In this document: positions 52,463 through 61,019 of the stretch, in pieces
Layout of the letters: the number at the start of each line of letters is the position of its first letter
Numbering within the stretch: position 1 is the first letter of the stretch
Assembly (NCBI RefSeq): GCF_900113635.1
Contig: NZ_FOQA01000004.1
Span: forward strand, 186,001-250,000
Source of the DNA: Tindallia magadiensis
Lineage (GTDB): Bacteria > Bacillota > Clostridia > Peptostreptococcales > Tindalliaceae
Length of the DNA stretch: 64,000 nucleotides
Direction of reading: 5' to 3'
Notes under the pieces: generated by a model
The model's database searches: none
What the model was told of the DNA's origin: nothing
What the model saw: the letters and a program-made list of their open reading frames with translations, nothing else
Position numbers and translations under genes: made by a program

Positions 52463-52951
52463 ATGAAACTACAGATTAGAGAAGCAAAGATGAGTGATCT
52501 TGACTCTATTGTCGAAATTGAGAAGAGATGCTTTCCAGAAGCTGAAGCCGCATCTAAAGAGTCCTTACAAGAGAGGGTAAGCATCTTTACAAAAAGCTTT
52601 TATGTGGCTATCGCCGATGATAAATTAATCGGTTTTATTAATGGAAGTGTTACGAATGAGCAGAAGATCCATGACGACATGTTCCATCATGCAGACCTTC
52701 ACATTCCTGAGGGAAGTTATCAGAGTGTATTTGGGCTGGATGTCCTTCCGGAGTATCGTTGTCAAGGTGTTGCCGCACAATTGATGATGCATATGATAGA
52801 TTGTGCTAAACAACACAGCCGTAAAGGCGTTATCCTTACTTGTAAAGAACATTTGATTGATTATTATTCAAAGTTTGGTTTTGAAAATCTAGGAGTCTCT
52901 GAATCCGTTCATGGCGGTGCTTGCTGGTATGATATGATGCTATCTTTTTAA
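52463..52951 (+). CDS. GNAT-family N-acetyltransferase
   Basis: A 162-residue acetyl-CoA-dependent transferase. Motif A with the pyrophosphate loop is 'FGLDVLPEYRCQGVAAQLMM' (~92-110; Q/RxxGxxA form) and motif B region 'YYSKFGFENLG' (~135). Similar to small-molecule/polyamine-type GNATs (YxxxFGFE); substrate unknown. ATG 52463 has AAAGAGG upstream. Divergent from the giant kinase and facing away from its promoter. Confidence 0.88.
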   Translation: MKLQIREAKMSDLDSIVEIEKRCFPEAEAASKESLQERVSIFTKSFYVAIADDKLIGFINGSVTNEQKIHDDMFHHADLHIPEGSYQSVFGLDVLPEYRCQGVAAQLMMHMIDCAKQHSRKGVILTCKEHLIDYYSKFGFENLGVSESVHGGACWYDMMLSF

Positions 52952-53031
52952 TGCTATTCATCAGGAAATCATCCAAATACTGACAGAAAACTGATTTTCA
53001 AAGAGTGGCTTTCAAGTAGTTGTTCTCTATC

Positions 53032-54120
53032 CTAGGCACAAGAATCTTCAATTTCTTTGGTTATAAAAATGGATAAATGTTTCATCAAATCCATCTCTTT
53101 TACAGGCTGGTTATCTGCATCAATTATTCGAACCATGGGACGGGTTGGTTGCTCCCGATTATTACTCAAAACAATGGCTCTTTCACCATTCGATAGCTGA
53201 ACTAACATTCCAGGAGGGTAAAGATCAACATTTTTGATAAACGCATGAAATACTCTTTCGTCAAAACTTTGATGCACCTGCGCGGTTATAATTTCTACTG
53301 CCTGATAAGCTGGTATTCGGTTTCGGTAACACCGGTCGCTAGTGATCGCATCAAAGATATCCGCTAAGGAAACAATTTGAGTCAATAAGTGGATATGATC
53401 TTTTTTAAGCCCATTTGGATAACCACTCCCATCAATACGTTCATGATGAGATAAAATAATCGCTTTTGTATAAGCACTGATTCCTACATTACCTTTTACC
53501 ATATTATATCCATTTTCCGGATGTTCCTTCATTAGCAACCATTCTTCTTTTGTTAAATTTCCAGGCTTATTCAAAATTTCATCCGGCACAGCCATTTTTC
53601 CTACATCGTGCAATAAAGCTCCTACTCCCAGCTCCTTGATTTTATCTTGTGAAAGCCTTAGCGATTTAGCTGTCAGTACAGAAAGAATAGCTACATTCAA
53701 GCTGTGTGTATATGTGTATAGATTCGTAGACATCATCTCCGCCATGTTCAGAGAAGCGCCTTGATTTGTTTGAAGATTTTCCATAATAATATCAAAAACA
53801 GATTTAACGCCTTCATAATGCTTTTCATTAATATAACGTACCGCCGTCTTGTTTTTTGAAGGGTTCAACTCCTCAAAAATATCTTTTATCTGCAGGATCG
53901 CTTTTGCTCTTACCTCATGATCAATCACTTCCGGTGTTTCAATTCCGCTAGAGAGTTCATCATCAATATAAACAGCTGGAATATTTTTATATTTCAACTG
54001 ATAGATGTATGATTCTGTTAATAATACACCACTCCGCAGCAATACCAAGCCTTTTTCATCATACACCGTTTTTCCCAGCTTCACACCCGGAGTTAATCCC
54101 ATTATTGATACGGCTCTCAT
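53032..54120 (-). CDS. HD-GYP domain phosphodiesterase
   Basis: About 362 residues: a small N-terminal domain (~1-90) and HD-GYP (~130-315) with 'LLHDVGKMAVPDEILNKPG' and 'SHHERIDGSGYPNGLKKDH', so catalytically complete for cyclic di-GMP hydrolysis, then a ~45-residue C-terminal beta region ('PGMLVQLSNGERAIVLSNNR'). ATG 54120 is preferred over GTG 54123; AAAGGGG lies upstream. Its promoter region has a TTGACA (minus 54246-54241) and lacks the tandem heptamers, so it is not part of that regulon. Confidence 0.9.
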   Translation of the reverse strand: MRAVSIMGLTPGVKLGKTVYDEKGLVLLRSGVLLTESYIYQLKYKNIPAVYIDDELSSGIETPEVIDHEVRAKAILQIKDIFEELNPSKNKTAVRYINEKHYEGVKSVFDIIMENLQTNQGASLNMAEMMSTNLYTYTHSLNVAILSVLTAKSLRLSQDKIKELGVGALLHDVGKMAVPDEILNKPGNLTKEEWLLMKEHPENGYNMVKGNVGISAYTKAIILSHHERIDGSGYPNGLKKDHIHLLTQIVSLADIFDAITSDRCYRNRIPAYQAVEIITAQVHQSFDERVFHAFIKNVDLYPPGMLVQLSNGERAIVLSNNREQPTRPMVRIIDADNQPVKEMDLMKHLSIFITKEIEDSCA

Positions 54121-54365
54121 CACTCATTTCCCCTTTATTCGCAAAGAACTTCTCTGCATCTTCAGATCCATTTTGTTCTTTTATATTAACAGATTCTTAT
54201 TTCCGTTTTATACCCTGTCATATGATTTACACTCATATTCTGTCAACTAACTTTTTATATGCTAAAAAACAGTCAGTTTGAAATAGAAAATCCGTCAGAA
54301 ATGCAAGCCTGATGAAGCTTTATGCCATAAAGGGCTGCAAAAGAGCATTTGCCATAATCTAAGCC

Positions 54366-56975
54366 TTAACCATCCAGTAGTTCCACGCTGCCGGTTTCAC
54401 CGTTAATGCGGACTCGCTGACCATCCTTCAGCTGCCGGGTAGCATTAACAACGCCTGCCACCGCCGGCAATCCGTACTCACGGGCTACCACAGAACCATG
54501 GGAAATGGGACCGCCGGTTTCCATGATCAATCCTCCCAGTTTCATAAATAGAGGCGTCCAGGAAGGGTTGGTACCGGTAGTGACCAAAATATCTCCCACT
54601 TGGAGAGACTGGCCTTCTTCCGGATGATAAAGGACCCGAACCCGACCTTCTGTCATGCCCGGCGAAACAGGGATGCCCATTAGCGCATTTTCTCCCGCCT
54701 TCATGACGGGAGCATGGATGCTTTCACCGGTACTGGTGAGTACCCGTGGGGCCATCCGATTCATTTCCAGGTTGTAGTCTTCCCTGTTTTTTGCGGCTAA
54801 TTCCTTTAGGTCCTTATGGGAGCGAATGTCCGGGAAGGTAATGAAGAACACATCTTCCGTATTTTGCAGTCGACGGTTTTTTACCAGCTCCTGACCAATA
54901 TCCATGATGACCTTTCGGTAAATAGCCAAACCGTGGCGCAGATAAAATTTCGGTAACTCACGAACCCCAAACATAGCCCGGTAATCCGTCAGCAATCGGT
55001 AGACCTTCTGTGCCTTTTTTGTCTCCCCTGCCTGCTCCATAGCCTTCCGAATCCGACGAAGGGCTGCTTCTGCTTCTGTTCTAGCTTTTTCGAAACGCTG
55101 AATGCCATCATCATAGGTCTGGCTGTCAATATAGGTATTGATCAAATTCATTACATAAGCTGGTTCTTCCTTCCAGGTTGGAATCCCCACATCTAGTTCA
55201 ATGCTGTTTCGATGACCGTAGGTTTTTAGGAAATCCGCCAGCTCAGGGCTGTCCAAGTCTGCCCGACGGCCCTGTGCATCCAGGTCCCGAGCCATTTTTA
55301 ATATGTCCATCCCCATTTCCGTCGTTACGCTGTGAGGCACTGCTTTTTCTACCAGCTGAAGATCTGATAAATCCGTCATACAGGATTCCATTAATTTTTT
55401 CGCCTTTTCCAAATAAGTGGAAGAGGCAGATACGAAAAAGACCACTTCAAACCCTTTCAGAAACAAATCCGCCGCACTGGTTTCAATGAATAAAATCCGT
55501 TCTTCCAAACTTTGTAGTTTATCCGCCTGGCTGCGAAGGTCGTTCACCATGGATTTTCCAAAATCAATGGCCGCTTCCCGACCAGCATCAGCAGACTTTT
55601 TTCCTACTTTGAATTTCTTCATGGCACTCCATCCGTAGACAAGGGTGCGCCGATTTAAAATTTTAAGGTAATTGACACCCCTCCGACTGGTGATTTCTAC
55701 TCTTTCCCTCTCTAGTAACTGTAACAGCGCCAAGGATGTTACTGGATCTTTATCTGCCGGATTGTTATGGAATTTACGCCAGCTTTTGGGGTTTCGAAAT
55801 ATTTCTGTCATATCGATGAAAAGCCTTCCGCCCAGGTTTTGAATGAACCAGAGGGTGTTTGGATCTTTAGGATCCTTTTTTCCAAGGCGTCGGATGATAT
55901 CCCTTACCATATCTTCAATAACCTGAACACCCATAGGAGTAAAGGGTTCTTTCATGGCCTGGGAATAGAGATTCATGTTCATAAAAACCCGTAGCCCCTC
56001 CCGGCCAGGTTTGGCTTCTGGCTGGTGAAACAGGGAAGTAATGGGACGGGACTGAACCAAGTAGAATGTACCATCTGCATAGGCCCACTCCAAATCTTGC
56101 GGACTTCCAAAATACGCTTCTGCCTTTAGGCACAGCTGACGAAGGATGTCTACTTCTTCTTTATTCAAAGTAACGGTTTCTTTCAGGTCATCCGGTACCG
56201 GCACCAGTTCGATGCCATGCTCTCGCCGAACCGTCATCACTTCTTTAACGGCGGTGGTGGCTTCCACAAAGGAGCCATCCGATTTTTGCACCACCCACTG
56301 ATCTGGGGTGACTTCGCCGCCAACAATGGCTTCGCCCAGTCCCCAGGAGCTGTTGAGAAGCATTTGGTCCCGGCGGCCGTTTACCGGATTGGCCGTGAAA
56401 AGGATTCCGGATTTTTCTGAAGGTATCAAATGCTGAACCACTACCCCATGGGCCAAACCGTCGTTGGATACTCTCTGCTTCATCCGATAAGAAAGAGCTC
56501 GACTGTTCCATAAAGACGTCCAGCATTCTTTAATAGCCTGCAAGAGGGATTCCAGCCCCTGCACATTGAGGAAGGTTGAATACTGACCGGCAAAAGACAT
56601 GCCCGGAAGGTCTTCGGCGGTGGCGGAAGATCGGACCGCTGTTACCGGTTCTCCCTGAGAGCGATAGATCTCCTCTACTTCCAAGATCACATCTGAAGGC
56701 ATTTTACCAGCAAGAAACCATTCTTCAATCATGCTGGCTGCCTTCTCCAGGGTCATGGTGCTGTTGGTATCCAGTTCCTGCAATATCCGGGAAATCTTTT
56801 GCTCAAGGCCGTTGGTTTTGATAAACTGCTGATAAGCACTGGTCAGCAATACAAAGCCGCCAGGAACCGGAAGGCCTGCCCTCAGCATTTCCCCCAAATT
56901 AGTCCCTTTGCCGCCTGCGCTGGAAATATCTTCTTTTCGAATTTGGTTCAAGTTTTTTACATACAGGTTGTTCAT
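54366..56975 (-). CDS. Rifampin phosphotransferase-like / PEP-synthase-family protein
   Basis: About 869 residues. N-terminal PPDK-type ATP-grasp (~1-320; 'SAGGKGTNLGEMLRAGLPVP', 'TAVRSSATAEDLPGMSFAGQ', 'GVVVQHLIPSEKSGILFTAN'), a long variable middle (~325-765) and a C-terminal phosphohistidine swivel domain with His ~826 in 'GGPISHGSVVAREYGLPAV'. It ends there and lacks the PEP/pyruvate barrel, so the order ATP-grasp, middle, His matches rifamycin phosphotransferases more than PEP synthase. ATG 56975 follows GGGGAGGG. GC content is visibly above neighbours, suggesting transfer. A TetR gene and a 33-bp palindrome lie just upstream. Confidence 0.82.
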   Translation of the reverse strand: MNNLYVKNLNQIRKEDISSAGGKGTNLGEMLRAGLPVPGGFVLLTSAYQQFIKTNGLEQKISRILQELDTNSTMTLEKAASMIEEWFLAGKMPSDVILEVEEIYRSQGEPVTAVRSSATAEDLPGMSFAGQYSTFLNVQGLESLLQAIKECWTSLWNSRALSYRMKQRVSNDGLAHGVVVQHLIPSEKSGILFTANPVNGRRDQMLLNSSWGLGEAIVGGEVTPDQWVVQKSDGSFVEATTAVKEVMTVRREHGIELVPVPDDLKETVTLNKEEVDILRQLCLKAEAYFGSPQDLEWAYADGTFYLVQSRPITSLFHQPEAKPGREGLRVFMNMNLYSQAMKEPFTPMGVQVIEDMVRDIIRRLGKKDPKDPNTLWFIQNLGGRLFIDMTEIFRNPKSWRKFHNNPADKDPVTSLALLQLLERERVEITSRRGVNYLKILNRRTLVYGWSAMKKFKVGKKSADAGREAAIDFGKSMVNDLRSQADKLQSLEERILFIETSAADLFLKGFEVVFFVSASSTYLEKAKKLMESCMTDLSDLQLVEKAVPHSVTTEMGMDILKMARDLDAQGRRADLDSPELADFLKTYGHRNSIELDVGIPTWKEEPAYVMNLINTYIDSQTYDDGIQRFEKARTEAEAALRRIRKAMEQAGETKKAQKVYRLLTDYRAMFGVRELPKFYLRHGLAIYRKVIMDIGQELVKNRRLQNTEDVFFITFPDIRSHKDLKELAAKNREDYNLEMNRMAPRVLTSTGESIHAPVMKAGENALMGIPVSPGMTEGRVRVLYHPEEGQSLQVGDILVTTGTNPSWTPLFMKLGGLIMETGGPISHGSVVAREYGLPAVAGVVNATRQLKDGQRVRINGETGSVELLDG

Positions 56976-57064
56976 TTTATTTCCCTCCCCGTTCATGGTT
57001 CCTTTACCCTTTTTAGAGAGTTAGATTCTCTTTGAGTGTAAGTTATGTATAGAAAGTCCAGCGC

Positions 57065-57097
57065 CTACACACATACCGACCGCCGGTATGTGTGTAG
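57065..57097. promoter_or_regulatory. 33-bp palindromic TetR operator upstream of the RPH-like gene
   Basis: Perfect 14-bp arms (57065-57078 and 57084-57097) around a five-base centre. The core ATACCGACCGCCGGTAT matches the operator next to tetR at 57833-57849 in 16 of 17 positions. It lies ~90 bp upstream of the RPH-like start codon. Confidence 0.85.
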
Positions 57098-57120
57098 CTA
57101 AAAAAAGCGTTGAAGCGTGG

Positions 57121-57810
57121 TTAATGCTCCATATAGCGCTTCCAATAAGCCTCTTTTATTTGTATTGTTCCAGGGGGCACCTGTAAAATTTGAGCCAGAA
57201 TCTCTTCATAAAATTGTAGTTTTTCTTCTAAAAGGCTCTGAAAGGTATCATAGTCCGGCGGTTCCTTAGTCATATATTCATAGTACAGGTTTTCACAGGA
57301 TGTGTTCAGTCCTTGAATGGAAAACTGGATAAACTCAGTCGTTTCTCTGGGATTAATCTGACGAAACTCTTTGCTCTCTATTCCTTGGCGAATCATTTTT
57401 TCAAGAGAAACAGCCATCTGCTTACGTAGTTTATTAAGTATTTTTCGTTCCAGTTTCAGATTTTGATCATTCTGAAAGACTTTCTTGATTTGACTTCGTT
57501 TTTGGTCAGAGCTTCGCTTATACCCTTGTATGGTCTTAAAGAGCTGGTTGATTTTCTCCACTGCTTTCAAGTCTTTTCGGTCTGCCAGATCACCCGTCAT
57601 CTTTAGCACCCATTCGGCGTAATCATCAGAGATTTGTTCTATGACATCTTCTTTTGAAGCAAAGTAATGATAAAATGCCCCTTTAGAAACACCCATAGCC
57701 TTAATAATGTCGTTAATAGTGGTTTTATCATAGCCTTTCTCATTAAACAGTTTCAAAGCTGTTTCCATAAATTCTTTCTTTCGTTCCTGCGGATCGGCAG
57801 TTTGTGTCAT
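57121..57810 (-). CDS. TetR/AcrR-family transcriptional repressor
   Basis: A 229-residue regulator. N-terminal helix-turn-helix (~10-55): 'ALKLFNEKGYDKTTINDIIKAMGVSKGAFYHYFASKEDVI'-type sequence, seen in the pieces 'LFNEKGYDKTTINDIIKA' and 'VSKGAFYHYFASKEDV'. The rest is a helical ligand-binding domain. Two near-identical palindromes, one at its own promoter and one before the RPH-like gene, indicate that it represses itself and that gene. Start ATG 57810 follows a GGGGGTAGGGAGG stretch. Confidence 0.9.
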   Translation of the reverse strand: MTQTADPQERKKEFMETALKLFNEKGYDKTTINDIIKAMGVSKGAFYHYFASKEDVIEQISDDYAEWVLKMTGDLADRKDLKAVEKINQLFKTIQGYKRSSDQKRSQIKKVFQNDQNLKLERKILNKLRKQMAVSLEKMIRQGIESKEFRQINPRETTEFIQFSIQGLNTSCENLYYEYMTKEPPDYDTFQSLLEEKLQFYEEILAQILQVPPGTIQIKEAYWKRYMEH

Positions 57811-57832
57811 CCTCCCTACCCCCTCTCAGTAA

Positions 57833-57849
57833 ATACCGACCGTCGGTAT
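57833..57849. promoter_or_regulatory. TetR operator at its own promoter
   Basis: ATACCGACCGTCGGTAT is a perfect 8+1+8 palindrome, 22 bp upstream of the tetR start codon. It shares its core with the 57065-57097 palindrome. Confidence 0.85.
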
Positions 57850-57982
57850 GTTCCTTTCATCCTACAAAAGATCCTGAAGCTTGTCAAGACGAAAAGAGAA
57901 AAAATATATTAAAAGAAATTCAGGATCAGCAACAGACTGATCCTGATAATGATTGAACCAAATTACAGTTTTTTGACCATTT

Positions 57983-58684
57983 TTAATCCCTAGTAGCTTC
58001 TTCTTTCAGCTTAAAAAACAGCCTTTGCAGTATGTGATCTTCCTCTGTTAATTCCGGATTAAACTGAACACCGATGATGCCGGACAAGGTTCTGTGCTCC
58101 ACTGCTTCAATCAGTCCGTCTGAACTCTTAGCAGTAGCCACCAGTTCTTGTGAAAGCTTTTTAATAGCCTGATGATGATTCGACGGTACGCATCGAATTT
58201 TTTCCACTTCAAGAATTTCGTACAAGGTAGAGTTTTTGACAATTTCAATATCGTGTTTCTGCCCATGGTTCACCACATTGTTAGCATACTGCTGATCGAT
58301 ATCCTGATAGAGGGTACCTCCCAGCAACACATTTAACAACTGCATTCCACCGTTAATAGCAAGAACTGGCATTTCTTTTGCAATAGCTTGTTTTAGCATT
58401 TCCATTTCCAGCAGATTGCGGCTAATATTGATTCGAGACTCTTCATAAATCAATTTTTCGTTGTAAAGCTCAGGGTTGACATCATTTCCTCCAGAAATAA
58501 TCAATGCATCAATAACCTGCATGTATGTATCTACATCTTCTAATACTTCCTGAGATGCCGGTATTAGAAGAGGGCTGGCTTCTGCCTGAATCACAGATTT
58601 TATATATCCTTTATGAATCTGAAACTGCTTATCATCACTTAATGTCGTGATTCCTATAACCGCTTTTCGATACATGTTCATCAT
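57983..58684 (-). CDS. Class I glutamine-amidotransferase-like (peptidase C26) protein lacking catalytic Cys and His
   Basis: A 233-residue protein of the PuuD/gamma-glutamyl-GABA hydrolase family ('DALIISGGNDVNPELYNE', 'LLGGTLYQDIDQQY', 'SNHHQAIKKL'). In active members the nucleophile elbow is 'GICRGMQ'; here it is 'AINGGMQ', so Cys is Asn111. The catalytic His motif 'VQWHPE' is 'VQFNPE', so His is Asn209, while Glu211 remains. Hydrolysis by the usual mechanism is not possible; a binding or regulatory role is likely. The gene is intact otherwise. Its ATG overlaps the stop of a 45-codon frame upstream. Confidence 0.87.
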   Translation of the reverse strand: MMNMYRKAVIGITTLSDDKQFQIHKGYIKSVIQAEASPLLIPASQEVLEDVDTYMQVIDALIISGGNDVNPELYNEKLIYEESRINISRNLLEMEMLKQAIAKEMPVLAINGGMQLLNVLLGGTLYQDIDQQYANNVVNHGQKHDIEIVKNSTLYEILEVEKIRCVPSNHHQAIKKLSQELVATAKSSDGLIEAVEHRTLSGIIGVQFNPELTEEDHILQRLFFKLKEEATRD

Positions 58685-58818
58685 TCCTCTCCAGAGTTCT
58701 TTTCTTGCCGAAGTTCCATCTCGTTAATAGCCTTTACAAGATCATTACAGTAGCTGATCAGTCCATCCTTCAATTCTGACGACAGTTCATATAGCTCCAT
58801 ATACCCAGGCACCACCAT
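58681..58818 (-). CDS. Possible small ORF translationally coupled to the amidotransferase-like gene
   Basis: A 45-codon frame starting 'MVVPGYMELYELSSELKDG' and containing 'LISYCNDLVKAINEMELRQE', ending in TGA that overlaps the next ATG (ATGA). Charged, helical, no membrane segment. The ribosome site is poor and a TAG lies two codons upstream, so it may be the tail of a decayed larger gene instead of a working peptide. Confidence 0.4.
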   Translation of the reverse strand: MVVPGYMELYELSSELKDGLISYCNDLVKAINEMELRQEKNSGEE

Positions 58819-59119
58819 TCTCTATCCAGAAAAATCTCCACAAAATGTACGAGGTTCTGATGGCAAACTCTGTTGCTTCTGCTATACTGCCAGTATAACA
58901 TAGCTTCATGCTATAATGATAAACAAGATTCCTAGATGATCTGATATGCTAACAACTTCAAGAAAAAACTGGAGAGGAAGAAGGGAAATGACAGAGCTCT
59001 TTTCTTAGCTTAGGGTCTGTATTCGCTGGGTGTAAGACTGTCATTCTGTAGGTACGAGCATTCCAACAACTGATGGAATTAACCCTTGCCTTGATTAATG
59101 ATTTAAGCAAAGCAACGTT
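58819..59119. other. Intergenic stretch with a palindromic site
   Basis: About 300 bp without a credible gene. It contains the perfect palindrome TATACTG-C-CAGTATA (58883-58897) and a small hairpin near 58899-58914, probably operator and promoter for the downstream minus-strand pair. Nothing else recognised. Confidence 0.5.
58883..58897. promoter_or_regulatory. 15-bp palindrome, candidate operator
   Basis: TATACTG, one central base, CAGTATA: a perfect 7+1+7 repeat, itself containing a -10-like TATACT on the minus strand ~65 bp upstream of the small ORF. The cognate regulator is unknown. Confidence 0.5.
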
Positions 59120-59560
59120 TTACTTTAAGGCCACATAAAGATCGATATCAGCTTCTTCCCAGTCACTATTCAAATATTCTTCAAAATCTCCCGTAAAACT
59201 TCTATCTAAATCCATTTTCCATATTTTTTCCCAGGCATCCTGAACTGCTTTCACCATATGACCATGCACAGAAAATTTGGCATAGGTTCCCGCTGGTATA
59301 ATCTTCACTGACAAGTCATGGTTTTCTGCTTTAGAAACCTGATTTCCTGCCGTAACACAACATTCCTCTCCCGTATAATCCGTATAAAGACCAATAGCAT
59401 AGTCATTTACTTTGTTTTTTATCTTTGCATTAACACCACCTGGATATAGTTTTTCCCACAATGCTTTGATGCTGTCATCCATATTAGGATCCTTACAGTT
59501 GACAATATCACTGACTCCTACCACAATTTTTTCCTCTAAAGTAACGATTTCATAATTCAT
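59120..59560 (-). CDS. GyrI-like effector-binding domain protein
   Basis: A 146-residue stand-alone AraC-type effector-binding (SOUL/GyrI-like) domain: 'VTLEEKIVVGVSDIV' start, 'YAIGLYTDYTGEE' middle, 'IIPAGTYAKFSVHGHMVKAVQDAWEKIW' conserved segment and C-terminal 'ADIDLYVALK'. Such proteins bind small hydrophobic ligands and may act with a neighbouring regulator; the WYL regulator gene lies 64 bp upstream in the same direction. ATG 59560 follows GGAGGG; ATG 59566 is too close to it. Confidence 0.85.
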   Translation of the reverse strand: MNYEIVTLEEKIVVGVSDIVNCKDPNMDDSIKALWEKLYPGGVNAKIKNKVNDYAIGLYTDYTGEECCVTAGNQVSKAENHDLSVKIIPAGTYAKFSVHGHMVKAVQDAWEKIWKMDLDRSFTGDFEEYLNSDWEEADIDLYVALK

Positions 59561-59623
59561 TTTCATCCCTCCTTATTTGATAAACTCATTGTACCTTTTC
59601 AAATATGACAGCTATGCGTCATA

Positions 59624-60520
59624 TTAAGAATATTTCTCCAACATTTTTTTTAGCTCACTTTTTACTTCTTTTCTGACATCTTCCGGCTCTAAAACCTCAC
59701 ATTCGCTTCCAAAGGTTGTAATATAGTAAAAAATCCACTTCCCCTTCGGGTAAAGGATCTCTACTAAAAAGCTCCCATCTCCCAACTGATGATAGGTGTC
59801 AAACTCATCATAAACTCGATAAGCCATTTTTTCGGAAAGCTTTAATTTTAGTTTTACAAAAGTCTCATCAAAGCCCGACTCTTGACTGAAAATCTTTTTG
59901 GGTGACGACCGCTGAAAAGTTTCTTCCTGCATTTCTAAATCGCGGATACGTCTTAGCTTAAAGAAACGAAAATCCTGCTGAGTGAAACAGTATCCATATA
60001 AATACCAGGCTCCACCTTTGAAACAAAGTTTCAGGGGCTCTGCTTTTCTCAAAGTGGTTTTTCCTTTAGCGCTGTTATATGTAAAGTCCACTACATGTTT
60101 ATTCAGAATAGAAGCTTTCAAAGTGTTAAAGGTATTTTTTTCTGTTTCTGCATTTGCCCAAGAGGAAAAATCAACTTCGATCCAATCTGTATCTGAATCA
60201 CCAAAGAATCCACTAAGCTTCCCAAGTACGCCATCTGTTCTTTCCGGATTCACAGCATGAACGGCCTTGACAGAAGCAAGAATTTCTTCTTTTTCCTCCT
60301 CTGTCATCACTACTTTATTAAGCACAAACTCTGGTAGCAGAGATATCCCTCCACCTTTTCCTTTGCTCATGTAAATTGGAATTCCTGCAGCGGAAAGCGT
60401 TTCAATATCCCTAAAAATAGTTCTTGTTGAAACCTCTAACCTTTCCGCCAACTCTTTAGATGTAACCATTTTTTTATCTAACAGAATATAAATAATTTCA
60501 AACAAACGATTTGCTTGCAT
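59624..60520 (-). CDS. YafY/WYL-domain transcriptional regulator
   Basis: A 298-residue DeoR-like winged-helix ('LAERLEVSTRTIFRDIETLS', ~20-45) with a WYL domain ('LKLCFKGGAWYLYGYCFTQQDFRFFKLRRIRDL', given as pieces: 'GGAWYLYGYC' and 'FRFFKLRRIRDL', ~165-195) and a C-terminal WCX extension. WYL proteins respond to nucleotides, DNA damage or metabolites. Likely regulates itself and the effector-binding gene downstream. ATG 60520 follows GGGGTGA. Confidence 0.9.
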   Translation of the reverse strand: MQANRLFEIIYILLDKKMVTSKELAERLEVSTRTIFRDIETLSAAGIPIYMSKGKGGGISLLPEFVLNKVVMTEEEKEEILASVKAVHAVNPERTDGVLGKLSGFFGDSDTDWIEVDFSSWANAETEKNTFNTLKASILNKHVVDFTYNSAKGKTTLRKAEPLKLCFKGGAWYLYGYCFTQQDFRFFKLRRIRDLEMQEETFQRSSPKKIFSQESGFDETFVKLKLKLSEKMAYRVYDEFDTYHQLGDGSFLVEILYPKGKWIFYYITTFGSECEVLEPEDVRKEVKSELKKMLEKYS

Positions 60521-60663
60521 GCATTCACCCCTTATGCTAATTGAACCTTTTCATATGTAACCATACAATGCTTGAACTCACTATCATCTACGTCCATTTT
60601 TCCCAATTGTTTCATTTGTCTTACTACTTTTGCTGATTTTATCGTACCGCCGCTTAATTAAAA

Positions 60664-60680
60664 TGATTCTCATTATAATG
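60664..60680. promoter_or_regulatory. Weak Fur-like inverted repeat upstream of ferredoxin
   Basis: TGATTCTCATTATAATGAATC has partial dyad symmetry resembling a Fur box. It lies ~35 bp upstream of the ferredoxin -35 region. Similarity is modest. Confidence 0.3.
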
Positions 60681-60713
60681 AATCGTTTTTTTGATATTTA
60701 TTCCTATTCTTTA

Positions 60714-60743
60714 TTGTTTCATCCAAAAGGTTCTTGTTATACT
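60714..60743 (+). promoter_or_regulatory. Sigma-A promoter of the ferredoxin gene
   Basis: TTGTTT (60714-60719) and TATACT (60738-60743) are separated by 18 bp, ~58 nt upstream of the start codon. Confidence 0.6.
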
Positions 60744-60771
60744 AGAATCATCCTAAAAACACAATTAATAA

Positions 60772-60972
<201 letters not shown>

Positions 60973-60980
60973 TTTTTTTC

Positions 60981-61016
60981 AAAAAAGAGTCTCAGCCTTT
61001 GCTGAGACTCTTTTTT
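60981..61016. terminator. Bidirectional intrinsic terminator
   Basis: A 16-bp perfect inverted repeat (60981-60996 and 61001-61016) with a four-base loop and A6/T6 flanks, serving convergent ferredoxin and MATE genes. Confidence 0.95.
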
Positions 61017-61019
61017 ATA

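Noticed and set aside
54121-54365. A c-di-GMP riboswitch upstream of the second HD-GYP gene
   Set aside because: None of the conserved GEMM elements are present; only an ordinary TTGACA-type promoter is visible.
57065-57097. Palindrome as a terminator of tetR
   Set aside because: The T run precedes the stem on the minus strand instead of following it, and its core repeats at the tetR promoter, so it is an operator.
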